From NCBI GenBank assembly GCA_947626025.1, contig CANQQQ010000016.1, forward strand, positions 1-36,299: 36,299 nt of DNA, in the 5' to 3' direction. The DNA is from an uncultured Clostridia bacterium. Lineage in GTDB: Bacteria; Bacillota; Clostridia; TANB77; CAG-508. Each line of letters begins with the position of its first letter. The stretch's first letter is position 1. Positions 1 to 7,205 of this stretch are shown here, piece by piece. A program made the translations under genes and the position numbers. Under the pieces are notes generated by a model. The model ran no database searches. It was not told where the DNA came from and saw nothing but the letters and a program-made list of their open reading frames with translations.

Positions 1-294
1 ACAGGAAAAGGACTACGACTTGAAGCAATTAAAATTGATACTGATATGGAAGTTTACGCAAAAGCACATATTGAAAGTATTGGTTGGAAAGATTTTGGTA
101 AAATCACAAAAGATACTGTTATTGGAACTACAGGACAATCAAAACGACTTGAAGATTTATGCTTGAAAGGTGATTTCCAATATCGAGTTCACATAGCAAA
201 AACAGGTTGGACACCATGGACAAAAGCTGATGGAACAGCAACCCTTGGAACAGTAGGGCAATCACTACAAATTGAAGCAATTGAGATAAAATAA
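1..294 (+). CDS. 3' end of a ChW-repeat cell-wall protein (probable endolysin), partial
   Basis: The reading frame is open from base 1 to a TAA at 292-294, so the gene starts outside the window. The visible 97 residues hold about two ChW repeats: conserved GW pairs (ESIGWKDF, KTGWTPW), a GTTGQS/GTVGQS glycine turn and the closing LQIEAIEIK. ChW repeats bind clostridial-type cell walls and often form the C-terminal half of phage or secreted lytic enzymes. Ahead of early genes and behind a tail module in a circular map, a lysin is the natural reading, but the catalytic domain is not visible. A strong terminator follows at once, so this is the last gene of its transcript. Confidence 0.8.
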   Translation, partial: TGKGLRLEAIKIDTDMEVYAKAHIESIGWKDFGKITKDTVIGTTGQSKRLEDLCLKGDFQYRVHIAKTGWTPWTKADGTATLGTVGQSLQIEAIEIK

Positions 295-302
295 TAAAAA
301 AT

Positions 303-330
303 GGCACTCAAAAAAATGAGTGTCTTTTTT
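303..330 (+). terminator. Intrinsic terminator after the lysin-like gene
   Basis: An 8-bp stem (303-310 with 317-324, one G-U pair) has a 6-A loop and is followed by TTTTTT at 325-330. It separates the end of the late transcript from the early promoter at 367. Confidence 0.9.
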
Positions 331-338
331 ATATGTAA

Positions 339-379
339 ATTATATTAGAATTATATTAAAATTATATTGACATTATATT
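339..379 (+). repeat. Four ATTATATT direct repeats at exact 11-bp spacing
   Basis: ATTATATT occurs at 339-346, 350-357, 361-368 and 372-379, one copy per helical turn, running into and over the -35 box of the promoter at 367. The position suggests an operator or a phased upstream activating element. AT-richness makes chance copies easier, but four exact copies at constant spacing are notable. Confidence 0.6.
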
Positions 380-395
380 ATAAAAATGATAATAT
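367..395 (+). promoter_or_regulatory. Early sigma-A-type promoter
   Basis: TTGACA (367-372), a 17-bp spacer and TAATAT (390-395). A perfect 8-bp inverted repeat, TATATTAT (374-381) and ATAATATA (389-396), covers the spacer and -10. It precedes the gene at 421, which has an AAAGGAGG ribosome site at 407-414. Confidence 0.8.
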
Positions 396-420
396 AGTAT
401 TATAAGAAAGGAGGAATATA

Positions 421-627
421 ATGAAAAAAAGAAGATTAAAGAGATGGGTAAAAGTTGCGATCACTTTGCTAGTGTTGTTTACAGGATTTATTGTTTATAT
501 GAATTTAAGAAATGTCACGTGTTTATCTAACAAAGACGGTTTAAAGATTGCACTTGTCCTTTTAGGGTGGTTTTGGATTGTCCTAGGACAAATTTTAACC
601 TTGATTATCCTTTGGGAGGAAAATTAA
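421..627 (+). CDS. Small two-pass membrane protein, unknown function
   Basis: 68 residues with a basic N-terminus (KKRRLKRWVK), a hydrophobic segment at about 11-28 and a second at about 45-64 around a short loop. It is the first gene behind the early promoter, with a full Shine-Dalgarno sequence. Its position resembles that of small phage membrane proteins that alter the host envelope or block superinfection, but no family is recognised. It could also be a holin-like protein, though its early position argues against that. Confidence 0.6.
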   Translation: MKKRRLKRWVKVAITLLVLFTGFIVYMNLRNVTCLSNKDGLKIALVLLGWFWIVLGQILTLIILWEEN

Positions 628-628
628 T

Positions 629-730
629 ATGTCAAATGCTGAAAAAGAATATTATGAAACGATTATAAAATTACTAAAAGAAATAACGGAAGAATTAAGA
701 GATTTTAATTCGAAAGGAGGTAAGTCATGA
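629..730 (+). CDS. 33-aa hypothetical peptide
   Basis: ATG at 629 lies just after the previous stop, with a GGGAGGA ribosome site overlapping the end of that gene. The peptide is mostly one charged helix (EKEYYETIIKLLKEITEEL). Its 3' end carries AAAGGAGG, the ribosome site of the next gene, and its TGA overlaps the next ATG. It may be a real microprotein or mainly a translational coupler. Unrecognised. Confidence 0.45.
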   Translation: MSNAEKEYYETIIKLLKEITEELRDFNSKGGKS

Positions 731-861
731 ACGACGTTTTTTGCGCATATTTTAATAAAGAATTGCGTGATAAATTAAAGGAATACGCAGAAAAAAAGGG
801 TATATCTCAAAATGCGGTTTTAAAATTAGCACTTTCGGAATTTTTTGAAAGGAACAAATAG
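727..861 (+). CDS. Ribbon-helix-helix (CopG/Arc-type) DNA-binding protein
   Basis: 44 residues, about the size of CopG. A short N-terminal strand (NDVFCAYFN) is followed by helix LRDKLKEYAEKKG, the turn IS and helix QNAVLKLALSEFFE, the RHH pattern. Such proteins dimerise and insert the N-terminal strand into the major groove, usually as repressors acting on repeated operators. It overlaps the previous stop by four bases (ATGA) and is followed directly by the gene at 862. The repeats at 339-379 are a plausible autoregulatory target, which is inference. Confidence 0.7.
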   Translation: MNDVFCAYFNKELRDKLKEYAEKKGISQNAVLKLALSEFFERNK

Positions 862-2340
862 ATGACAAAGGAAGAATATTTAAAAGAGTTAGAGGTATTA
901 AAAGATTTTGCCTTTTATGAAAGCGACCATCATTACGAATATAAAGGAAAGCGAGTTGGAATATCGGTCACTAAATTAATTGAAGATTATGTACAACCTT
1001 TTAATGAAGAAGAAGTCGCAAGCCGAGTCGCTGAAAAAAATGGTAAATCAATTGAGGAAATTTTAGAGCAATGGAAAACCACAAATGAGCAATCATGCTT
1101 AAAGGGAAGTATTTGCCACGAGAACGTTCAAAATATGTTTAGTGGTACAAATATACTATTTGACGATAAAAACCTGTCAGAAGCCACGAAAATAGCCTTA
1201 CAGAGGATATTTCAACAAGAAAAAGATTTTTATGAAAATTTTAAAGATAAATTTGAACTTGTCGCTAACGAATATGTAATTGGCTCTAAAGACAATGAAT
1301 ATGATATTGCTTCTGCGGTTGATAGTTTGTTTATTAACAAATTAACAGGTGGCTTGGTAATGATTGATTATAAAACAAATACCGATATGTACAAAACAGA
1401 AAAATATTATAAAAGTCAAAAAAAGCAAATACCAAAAATGAAAGTACCTCTACACAAATTAGATGATACAAAGATTACGCACTATGCTATACAATTGTCT
1501 ATCTATAAATATTTACTTGAAAAATATACTAATCTAAAATTAGAAGATATGTTTATTGTATGGTTTAGCGAATTAAATGATAATTATCAAATTATCGAAA
1601 TACCTTATTTAAAAAATGAAGTTGAAATGATTTTAGAAAGGAGAAGACAAAGAAATTTTATGGAAAATAAAAAAAGTGTAGTTATTTTAGTTATAGGTAA
1701 AAGTGGGGCTGGTAAATCTGCTTCATTAAGAAATTTTAAAAATGATGAAGTAGGAATTATAAATGTTTTAGGAAAGGAATTACCATTTAAAAATAATTTT
1801 AAATATTTAGTCACAGATAATTACGACAAGATTTTTACAGCAGCAAATACAAGTAAAAAGAAAACAATTGTTATAGATGATGCTAATTATTTAATAACTA
1901 GAGAATTTGTTAGAACAGCAACACAGACAGGTTATCAAAAATTTACTAACATGGCAGTTAATAATGATATATTAGTAGAAGGAAAATATGACACTAACGG
2001 AAATAAAATAAAAAGTGGTTTAAAAGATGTTGAAGGTGGAAAAACAATATATCTATTTTGGCATGAAGACGTAGATGAAGACGGAAACATCAAACCAAAA
2101 ACAATTGGTAAAATGGTAGATGAAAAAATAAATTTTCAAGGGCTATTTACAATTGTAATCAGGGTAGTAAATGACAACGGAAATTATAAATTTTTATTAA
2201 AATCAAACGGGCAAGATTGTGTAAAAACGCCTATAGGTATGTTTGAATCATCTGAAATGCCTAATGATTTAAAAGAATTTGATAAAGTTGTACGTGAATA
2301 TTATGAATTAGATAAAGAAGAAAATGAGGAAGCAGAATAA
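862..2340 (+). CDS. PD-(D/E)XK nuclease fused to Sak4-like ATPase (recombination)
   Basis: 492 residues in two parts. Residues 1-266 are a Cas4/RecB-like PD-(D/E)XK nuclease: H86 in ICHENVQ, acidic D154 in SAVDSLF, the D169-Y-K171 core in MIDYKT, and Q211/Y215 in QLSIYKYLLE. Residues 267-492 are a P-loop ATPase of the phage Sak4/RecA-like annealase type: Walker A GKSGAGKS at 279-286 and Walker B TIVIDD ending at 340. The pair suits end-resection plus strand annealing in phage recombination, and an SSB-like gene follows nearby. These activities are more often separate genes. An ATG at 1660 (residue 267) sits about 17 nt behind an AAAGGAG, so the ATPase half might also be made alone. The start at 862 follows the previous TAG directly. 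Confidence 0.8.
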   Translation: MTKEEYLKELEVLKDFAFYESDHHYEYKGKRVGISVTKLIEDYVQPFNEEEVASRVAEKNGKSIEEILEQWKTTNEQSCLKGSICHENVQNMFSGTNILFDDKNLSEATKIALQRIFQQEKDFYENFKDKFELVANEYVIGSKDNEYDIASAVDSLFINKLTGGLVMIDYKTNTDMYKTEKYYKSQKKQIPKMKVPLHKLDDTKITHYAIQLSIYKYLLEKYTNLKLEDMFIVWFSELNDNYQIIEIPYLKNEVEMILERRRQRNFMENKKSVVILVIGKSGAGKSASLRNFKNDEVGIINVLGKELPFKNNFKYLVTDNYDKIFTAANTSKKKTIVIDDANYLITREFVRTATQTGYQKFTNMAVNNDILVEGKYDTNGNKIKSGLKDVEGGKTIYLFWHEDVDEDGNIKPKTIGKMVDEKINFQGLFTIVIRVVNDNGNYKFLLKSNGQDCVKTPIGMFESSEMPNDLKEFDKVVREYYELDKEENEEAE

Positions 2341-2501
2341 TGAAAAATTTCATTACAACAATAACGACTGATTATAATCAAACAATAAAAATATGTAAAA
2401 TATTATTAACAAATGATTATACAGTAGAAATAGAACCATATAAAGAAAATAAATTTCATTTAAGTATTTATGAAAATAAAAAAGAAAGCGAGGAAAAATA
2501 A
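2340..2501 (+). CDS. 53-aa hypothetical protein
   Basis: ATG at 2340 overlaps the last base of the preceding TAA, a typical coupled start. The protein begins with short beta-prone stretches (FITTITT, YTVEIEPY) and ends in a lysine/glutamate tail. The end of the gene carries the GAGG ribosome site of the next one. No family recognised. It lies between the nuclease-ATPase and the SSB-like gene. Confidence 0.5.
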   Translation: MKNFITTITTDYNQTIKICKILLTNDYTVEIEPYKENKFHLSIYENKKESEEK

Positions 2502-2502
2502 A

Positions 2503-2706
2503 ATGTATAATTATATAGTTAATTTATTAGATGGTGAACAATTAATATTTAAAAACATATTTATTTCTAGAGAAGTTATGTTATCAAGTTTAAATGAAAG
2601 TAATAGTTATCTCAAAATAGAAGAATACATAATACCTAAAACTGAAATAAAATATATAAAATATTTAGATCATTCAGAAGCAAATACGAAAGGAGAAAAT
2701 AAATAA
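2503..2706 (+). CDS. 67-aa hypothetical protein
   Basis: The frame is open from 2470, but the ATG at 2503 is preferred: it lies just behind the previous stop and the GAGG at 2490-2493, and upstream residues would only repeat the neighbour's lysine-rich tail. The product starts MYNYIVNLLDGEQLIFKNIF, beta-rich with no clear motif, resembling small phage proteins with a one-sheet fold. It ends in AAAGGAGAAAATAA, serving the SSB-like gene at 2706, with which it shares one base. Confidence 0.55.
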   Translation: MYNYIVNLLDGEQLIFKNIFISREVMLSSLNESNSYLKIEEYIIPKTEIKYIKYLDHSEANTKGENK

Positions 2707-3323
2707 TGGAAAAACCAAAAAATTGGGATAGTGTTCAAGCAAACACAGGAGATTATGAAAGTTTAAAATTAGGAGGACATGAAGTAGTTATAAAAAATGC
2801 TTATGTCTACACAGGATTGACAGGAAATCAATCATTAAGAGTTGAAGTTGACATTGCTGGTAATGATGAGCAAGCAGGATTTTATCAAAAACAGTTTGAT
2901 AGTAATCCTAGCATGGACAAAAAATGGGCAAATGCAAGTATAAAATATATCTCATTAAAAGAAGATGACAATTGTGTTGCAATGTTTAAAGGATTTACTA
3001 CTTGCGTAGAAAATTCCAATCCAGGCTATACTTGGAACTTTGATGAAAAAACATTGATAGGTAAAAAACTTTGTGGAGTTTATGGACTAGAAGAATATGA
3101 AGATAATGAAGGAAATGTAAAAACTGCTACTAAGTTAGTACAATTTAGAAGCCTTGATAAATTGAATAATGTAAAGATTCCGAGAGTAAAACTATTAGAC
3201 GGAACTTATGTTGAATATGAAGAATATAAAAACAAAAAAAACAATTCTAGCATAAATACAGCAAAGAATTTATTTGGAGATTCTGTAGAAATAAGCGAAG
3301 ATGATATTCCTTTTGAAATATAA
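2706..3323 (+). CDS. SSB-like DUF669-type phage protein
   Basis: 205 residues. A beta-rich OB-like body (residues about 15-165) carries aromatic positions (QAGFYQKQF, CGVYGLEEYE, VQFRSLD). A flexible linker is followed by the acidic hydrophobic tail EISEDDIPFEI, the hallmark of single-stranded DNA-binding proteins that recruit partners by the C-terminus. In Firmicute phages this DUF669-like protein usually follows a Sak4-like ATPase, as here. It likely coats ssDNA during replication and recombination. A terminator follows, closing the first early transcript. Confidence 0.75.
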   Translation: MEKPKNWDSVQANTGDYESLKLGGHEVVIKNAYVYTGLTGNQSLRVEVDIAGNDEQAGFYQKQFDSNPSMDKKWANASIKYISLKEDDNCVAMFKGFTTCVENSNPGYTWNFDEKTLIGKKLCGVYGLEEYEDNEGNVKTATKLVQFRSLDKLNNVKIPRVKLLDGTYVEYEEYKNKKNNSSINTAKNLFGDSVEISEDDIPFEI

Positions 3324-3330
3324 AAAATGT

Positions 3331-3355
3331 AAAGCAACAGAAAGTTGCTTTTTTT
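3331..3355 (+). terminator. Intrinsic terminator after the SSB-like gene
   Basis: AAAGCAAC (3331-3338) pairs with GTTGCTTT (3344-3351) around a 5-base loop, followed by a T run to 3355. Confidence 0.88.
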
Positions 3356-3367
3356 ATTGAAAAAATA

Positions 3368-3397
3368 TTGACAGGGGGGAATATTGGGGGATATAAT
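3368..3397 (+). promoter_or_regulatory. Consensus promoter for the AbrB-like and helicase genes
   Basis: TTGACA (3368-3373), an 18-bp spacer rich in G runs, and TATAAT (3392-3397). It lies 13 bases after the terminator and before the gene at 3425, whose ribosome site is GGAGGTG. Confidence 0.85.
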
Positions 3398-3424
3398 TAT
3401 TTTAATGATAATGGAGGTGAAACA

Positions 3425-3577
3425 ATGGAGATTACGTTTTTTAAGAAGGCAGAAAAAAACAAAAATAGAATCATTATTCCTAAATTTTATATTGATAAAT
3501 TTGGAAGAGATTTTTATATGACTATCAAAAACAACGGAAAAATAATATTGAATCCGATTAAAAAGAAAGGAGAATAA
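3425..3577 (+). CDS. AbrB/SpoVT-like small DNA-binding protein
   Basis: 50 residues: MEITFFKKAEKNKNRIIIPK, then FYIDKFGRDFYMTIKNNGKIILNPI. The pattern R-I-I-I-P-K, helix, then a final I-I-L-N-P strand matches the swapped-hairpin AbrB fold, which dimerises and binds DNA as a transition-state-type regulator. The ATG at 3425 is chosen because AATGGAGGTG precedes it; a TTG further upstream is actually the -35 box. It is the first gene behind a strong promoter and directly ahead of the helicase, so it may regulate that promoter. Confidence 0.6.
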   Translation: MEITFFKKAEKNKNRIIIPKFYIDKFGRDFYMTIKNNGKIILNPIKKKGE

Positions 3578-3578
3578 A

Positions 3579-5318
3579 ATGTCAGAGCAAGAACTATTTG
3601 CCGAAAAAACATTTACGGAACTTCTTTCTTTGAATGAATTTAAAAGGATTGAAAAAGAAAATCAGTTGTTTTTGGAGGCAAAAAAATATGGTTTAGAAAA
3701 AAGATTCAAGGATACATTGGAAAAATATAAAAAATTGTTGAAAGAAAAAATGCCCTTGGAAGATAATTATAGTTTACCAAAAAGTAAATACGAAATCGAA
3801 AATTTCAAATGGGGAAATTATACTTGCAAAATTGACGGAATAACTGATAAATACAACACGAAATTTAGTTATATTCCTGTTATACCTGTAGAACGATACA
3901 TTAATGAAGACACAGGAAAAGAAAAAGTTAAAATAATATTTTACAAAGAAGACGAGTGGAAAGAACTAATCGTAGACAAAAGTCAGTTATCGATAAATCA
4001 AAAGTTATTATTATTGAGTGATGACGGATTGGACGTCACTAGCGAGAACGTGAGATATTATATAAATTATTTCAATGAAATAATGAATATAAACAATATT
4101 AAAAAACTTGATAGTATTTCTCATATCGGATGGAAAGAAAATGATTTCGTTCCCTATGATAGTCATGGAATCTTTGACGGTGCTACTGAATTTAAGAATA
4201 TATATAAAGCAATCGGAAGCAAAGGAAACTATGATAAATGGAAAGAGGTAGTCTTCGAATTAAGAAAACATAAAATAATAAAATTGCTTATGGCAGTGAC
4301 TTTAGCAAGCCCATTACTTGAAAAACTAAACTTACAACCATATATGGTAAACTTATGGAGTTCTTTGAGTGGCAATGGTAAGACTTTATCTTGCATGATA
4401 GCAATGTCAATTTGGGGCAATCCTGAAATAGGTTATTTAAGATTATCAAGCAATAACACGCAAAACTATTATTCTGTGGTTGCTAGTTTTATGAGAAACT
4501 TTACTTGCTATTTTGATGAATTGCAAATTGTAAAACGATCTAAATACCTTGATTTGGAAAGTTTGGTTATGGATTTATGCAACGGAACAGAAAAAGGAAG
4601 GCTTAATAAAAACAGCCAAGCGAAAGAAGTTAAGGTGTGGTTTAACAATTTCTTATTTACTAGCAATGATAAGTTAGTAAAAGAAAATGCAGGAGAGCAA
4701 GTTTACAATCGTGTTATTGATATAGAAATTGGAGAGAAGATAATTGAAAACGGTCAAGATATAGCAAAGGTTATAAAAGAAAATTATGGATTCGCTGGAC
4801 GTGAATATATCAAATACATAAAAGAAATTGGATTTGAAAAGATATTTGACAGATTTAAAGAAAAACTTAATGAAATATTAGAAAAGACGAACGCTACTGA
4901 CAAACAAGCAAGTTCACTAGCAAGTTTATTAATAGCGAACGAACTAGCAAATGAGTGTATTTTTAAAGATGACTATATTTTGCAAGTGGAAGATATTGTA
5001 GAATATATCAACGATAAAAACGATATAAGAACATCAATTAAAGCAAAAGAATATATTATCTCCATAATAAACGCAAATTCAAAGAGATTTGATGAAAACA
5101 ATTATGGAGAGTGTTGGGGAATAAAAGACGAGTGGTATTGCACGATAAATGCTCAAATATTGTATCGAGAGTTGCAAAAAGGAGGATTTGAGTTTAATAC
5201 AGTAAAAAAAGAGTGGGCGGAAACAGGATTTTTAGAAAAAAATTCTACAGGAAGATTCACTCATCAAACTACTGTTAGAAAAGAAAAAGGAACTTATGTA
5301 AGGCTCAAACTTACATAA
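3579..5318 (+). CDS. DUF927-type replicative helicase/ATPase
   Basis: 579 residues. The DUF927 core holds Walker A in LWSSLSGNGKT (K268) and Walker B in CYFDELQ (D313/E314), with the family pattern of a short helix and IWGNPE after the P-loop. The C-terminal third (YIISIINANSKRF, GFEFNTVKKEWAETG) matches the winged tail of this family. The N-terminus is charged and helical with no primase motifs, so this looks like a helicase that relies on another primase. DUF927 proteins are phage and plasmid replication ATPases related to D5/primase-helicases. The gene ends directly against the iteron region, as expected for an initiator helicase beside its origin. Confidence 0.8.
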   Translation: MSEQELFAEKTFTELLSLNEFKRIEKENQLFLEAKKYGLEKRFKDTLEKYKKLLKEKMPLEDNYSLPKSKYEIENFKWGNYTCKIDGITDKYNTKFSYIPVIPVERYINEDTGKEKVKIIFYKEDEWKELIVDKSQLSINQKLLLLSDDGLDVTSENVRYYINYFNEIMNINNIKKLDSISHIGWKENDFVPYDSHGIFDGATEFKNIYKAIGSKGNYDKWKEVVFELRKHKIIKLLMAVTLASPLLEKLNLQPYMVNLWSSLSGNGKTLSCMIAMSIWGNPEIGYLRLSSNNTQNYYSVVASFMRNFTCYFDELQIVKRSKYLDLESLVMDLCNGTEKGRLNKNSQAKEVKVWFNNFLFTSNDKLVKENAGEQVYNRVIDIEIGEKIIENGQDIAKVIKENYGFAGREYIKYIKEIGFEKIFDRFKEKLNEILEKTNATDKQASSLASLLIANELANECIFKDDYILQVEDIVEYINDKNDIRTSIKAKEYIISIINANSKRFDENNYGECWGIKDEWYCTINAQILYRELQKGGFEFNTVKKEWAETGFLEKNSTGRFTHQTTVRKEKGTYVRLKLT

Positions 5319-5559
5319 TTTGTAAGTTTTTCTTACCAAAAACTTACGAAAAAATCTTCGCAAACCTTTATATATCAACAAAAACTTACAAACTTGCAAA
5401 ATTTTGGGTAAATACACATATATATATAAAAATAAAAAAATGTTTTTTTCTTATATGAAGTGTATATAGAAAAAAAAGGTAAGTTTCGTAAGTTTCTTAA
5501 GTATATCAACGGTTTCGTGGTAAGTTTTTAGTAAGTTTTATGTAAGTTTATGTAAGTTT
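5307..5559 (+). repeat. GTAAGTTT iterons, ten copies in both orientations
   Basis: GTAAGTTT is present at 5322, 5479, 5488, 5520, 5531, 5542 and 5552, and as its complement AAACTTAC at 5307, 5340 and 5382. The last four forward copies are 10-11 bp apart, one helical turn. Near copies (AAACTTGC at 5390, TTAAGTAT at about 5497) add to the set. The first inverted copy lies inside the helicase stop region. Confidence 0.85.
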
Positions 5560-5597
5560 TAATATAATAATAATATAAAATAAATATCATTTTTATA
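5319..5597 (+). other. Putative phage replication origin
   Basis: About 280 bases without a gene. Inverted iterons on the left and forward iterons on the right flank a very AT-rich core (about 5400-5478, with TATATATATA and long A and T runs) that would serve as the unwinding element. The position directly after the DUF927 helicase supports an origin. The initiator that reads the iterons is not identified; the helicase N-terminus or the AbrB-like protein are candidates. Confidence 0.65.
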
Positions 5598-5626
5598 TTG
5601 ACATGGTGTTTGTACTATGATATTAT
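5583..5626 (+). promoter_or_regulatory. Promoter with flanking inverted repeat
   Basis: TTGACA (5598-5603), a 17-bp spacer and TATTAT (5621-5626). A perfect inverted repeat, AATATCAT (5583-5590) and ATGATATT (5617-5624), brackets it, with the right arm on the -10, suggesting repressor control of the small-gene operon that follows. Confidence 0.75.
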
Positions 5627-5648
5627 TAAATAAAAGGAAGGTGATTTT

Positions 5649-5813
5649 ATGAGAAGATTTGCATTTTTAATCGCAATTGTTGGAACATTTATGATTGGAC
5701 TAGGTCTTGGTTATGAATGTGGAACAAGAAAAGTGAATCAATGCAGAAACATGACAATTGATGAATTTTTTGAAAGTAAAGACTGTAAACAATTTTATGT
5801 GAGAGGAGAATAG
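5649..5813 (+). CDS. 54-aa membrane-anchored protein
   Basis: MRRFAFLIAIVGTFMIGLGLG forms a single hydrophobic helix at about 4-21 behind two arginines, followed by a short soluble part with three cysteines (C24, C33, C46). It could be an anchored small protein or a short signal peptide. GGAAGGTG precedes the ATG. First gene of the long small-gene operon. Function unknown. Confidence 0.6.
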   Translation: MRRFAFLIAIVGTFMIGLGLGYECGTRKVNQCRNMTIDEFFESKDCKQFYVRGE

Positions 5814-5815
5814 TT

Positions 5816-6277
5816 ATGAAAAATAAAGAAATAACAATGATGGAACTATTACAAAGACTATATAATAATAATGCACCAAAGAATATAAAATATAAAGGAC
5901 GAAAATATAAATTAAATACGCAATCAAATATATATAAAGCAAATGTATATGAAGAAGAAAAAACAGGTAATCTGTTAGGATATAATTATAAATTAGAGTT
6001 ATGTTTAAATGATACAGTTGAAATTTTATCAGAAGAAAATAGCGAGTGGGAAGATATAGAAGAAATAAAGCATAATGGGAAACAAATATACAATACAAAA
6101 ACAAATGCTTACAATACTTTAAATAGTAAAGAAAAAAATATATTTATACCTATTATTAATCAACTTATTAAAAATCAACGAAAAATAGTAGAAAAATTAG
6201 ATAAAAATGAAATTATGTTTGATTATTATGTAGAAAAATTAGAAGCTAAAGAAAAGTTGGAGAATAAAGATGAATAA
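5816..6277 (+). CDS. Conserved phage protein of the ELL-APKxIKYKGxxY type
   Basis: 153 residues. The N-terminal half (MMELLQRLYNNNAPKNIKYK, then LELCLNDTVEIL) matches a small protein recurrent in clostridial phages: a 'LL..i..g.APkkIky.g..y' start and a later 'LNDtVEIle' strand. Function is unknown. The C-terminal 50 residues are a charged helix likely to form a coiled coil. GAGAGGAG precedes the start. The neighbours are all small accessory genes. Confidence 0.65.
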   Translation: MKNKEITMMELLQRLYNNNAPKNIKYKGRKYKLNTQSNIYKANVYEEEKTGNLLGYNYKLELCLNDTVEILSEENSEWEDIEEIKHNGKQIYNTKTNAYNTLNSKEKNIFIPIINQLIKNQRKIVEKLDKNEIMFDYYVEKLEAKEKLENKDE

Positions 6278-6404
6278 ATTTGATTTATTAATAACAAAAA
6301 TATTATTAAAAATATGTGAAATATTAACAAGATATGGTAAAGAAACTTCGTCTACTGATATCTATGTAATTAAACAAGAAATAGAAAAGTTGGAGGAAAA
6401 ATAA
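6270..6404 (+). CDS. 44-aa hypothetical protein
   Basis: ATG at 6270 overlaps the end of the previous gene by eight bases. The peptide is helical with a hydrophobic first half (FDLLITKILLKICEILTRYG) and a charged end that contains the GGAGG of the next gene. Amphipathic; no family recognised. Confidence 0.5.
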   Translation: MNKFDLLITKILLKICEILTRYGKETSSTDIYVIKQEIEKLEEK

Positions 6405-6405
6405 A

Positions 6406-6750
6406 ATGATAAGAAATTGTGATACTTGCTATCATAGAAAAACTGATAGATGTCCAAATAGTAGTGAATGTTATGAAACTGAAAATAAACCATACTATGA
6501 ACCTACACTTGAAACAATAGAAAAATTAACACCTAATGATTTAATTGAAATGTTAAACCCTGAATTGATTAAATTAAACAAACAATATGAAAATGAAAAA
6601 CAACAACTTATTTCATGGCTTGAAGATAAGATAAAAGAATATGAAGTAGTTCCTGCCGATATAAATGAATTAGATTATAATTGTTTAGTTGGAAAATATA
6701 TAGCATTTCAAGAAGTCCTAGATTTTGTTAATGAAGGTGGTAAAAAATGA
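6406..6750 (+). CDS. Cys-rich N-terminus phage protein, unknown function
   Basis: 114 residues. The first 25 residues carry C5, C8, H10, C16 and C22 (CDTCYHRKTDRCPNSSEC), a possible zinc knuckle. The middle is helical and charged, and it ends in NEGGKK. Small phage proteins with the same Cys-cluster-plus-helix plan are common in clostridial phages without known function. GGAGG is found eight bases before the ATG, and the stop overlaps the next start. Confidence 0.55.
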   Translation: MIRNCDTCYHRKTDRCPNSSECYETENKPYYEPTLETIEKLTPNDLIEMLNPELIKLNKQYENEKQQLISWLEDKIKEYEVVPADINELDYNCLVGKYIAFQEVLDFVNEGGKK

Positions 6751-6968
6751 AAGAATATAAATATATATACGCTAGCGATATAGAAAACTATGATGGTTGG
6801 GAAATTGTTAAAATAATTGAAGCAACTTCATCAGATTGTGCCGATAGGATTATTATTATGAAAGAAGATAAACCAATTCAAAATTATATTAAATTAAATG
6901 AAGCAACTGATGAGCAACTTATTGAAGAACTATTAAAAAGATTAAATAAAGGTGGTAAAGATGAGTGA
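6747..6968 (+). CDS. 73-aa hypothetical protein
   Basis: Starts in the ATGA overlap with the previous stop and has GAAGGTGG upstream. The sequence has an alternating hydrophobic strand pattern (YKYIYASDIENYDGWEIVKI) and a helical end finishing LNKGGKDE, resembling small DUF-type phage proteins with 'GWEvv' strands. Unrecognised. Confidence 0.5.
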   Translation: MKEYKYIYASDIENYDGWEIVKIIEATSSDCADRIIIMKEDKPIQNYIKLNEATDEQLIEELLKRLNKGGKDE

Positions 6969-7203
6969 AATTGAAAATAAAATAGGAGGTATATGTCAAG
7001 ACTGTATGCATCTTAGTAAAATTATGCCAATTATTGAAGAATTACAACAAAAAAATGAAGAAATAATAAAAACATACGCAAAAATTAGAGATGAAATATG
7101 TGATTATCTTGATAGTAATAGATTTTGTGAAAATTTTGAAAATGTTGGTAATGAAGAAAATGTCAGAAAAAATATTTTAGGAATATTATTGAAAGAGTGG
7201 TAA
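6961..7203 (+). CDS. 80-aa hypothetical protein
   Basis: The ATG at 6961, behind AAAGGTGG, is preferred to a GTG at 6952 that falls inside that ribosome site. It begins MSEIENKIGGICQDCMHLSK with two cysteines, then a helical region likely to form a coiled coil. It overlaps the previous gene by eight bases. No known family. Confidence 0.5.
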   Translation: MSEIENKIGGICQDCMHLSKIMPIIEELQQKNEEIIKTYAKIRDEICDYLDSNRFCENFENVGNEENVRKNILGILLKEW

Positions 7204-7205
7204 AG

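Noticed and set aside
3368-3424. Longer N-terminus for the AbrB-like gene from TTG at 3368
   Set aside because: That TTG is the first three bases of the TTGACA -35 box; the ATG at 3425 has a proper ribosome site.
5307-5559. CRISPR array in the repeat-rich region
   Set aside because: Repeats are 8-mers in both orientations with 1-30 bp between them, and no cas genes are present; iterons explain them better.
5814-6104. 96-aa open frame on the - strand, rich in Tyr and Leu
   Set aside because: It is the antisense image of the well-supported gene at 5816-6277, with low-complexity composition and no ribosome site.
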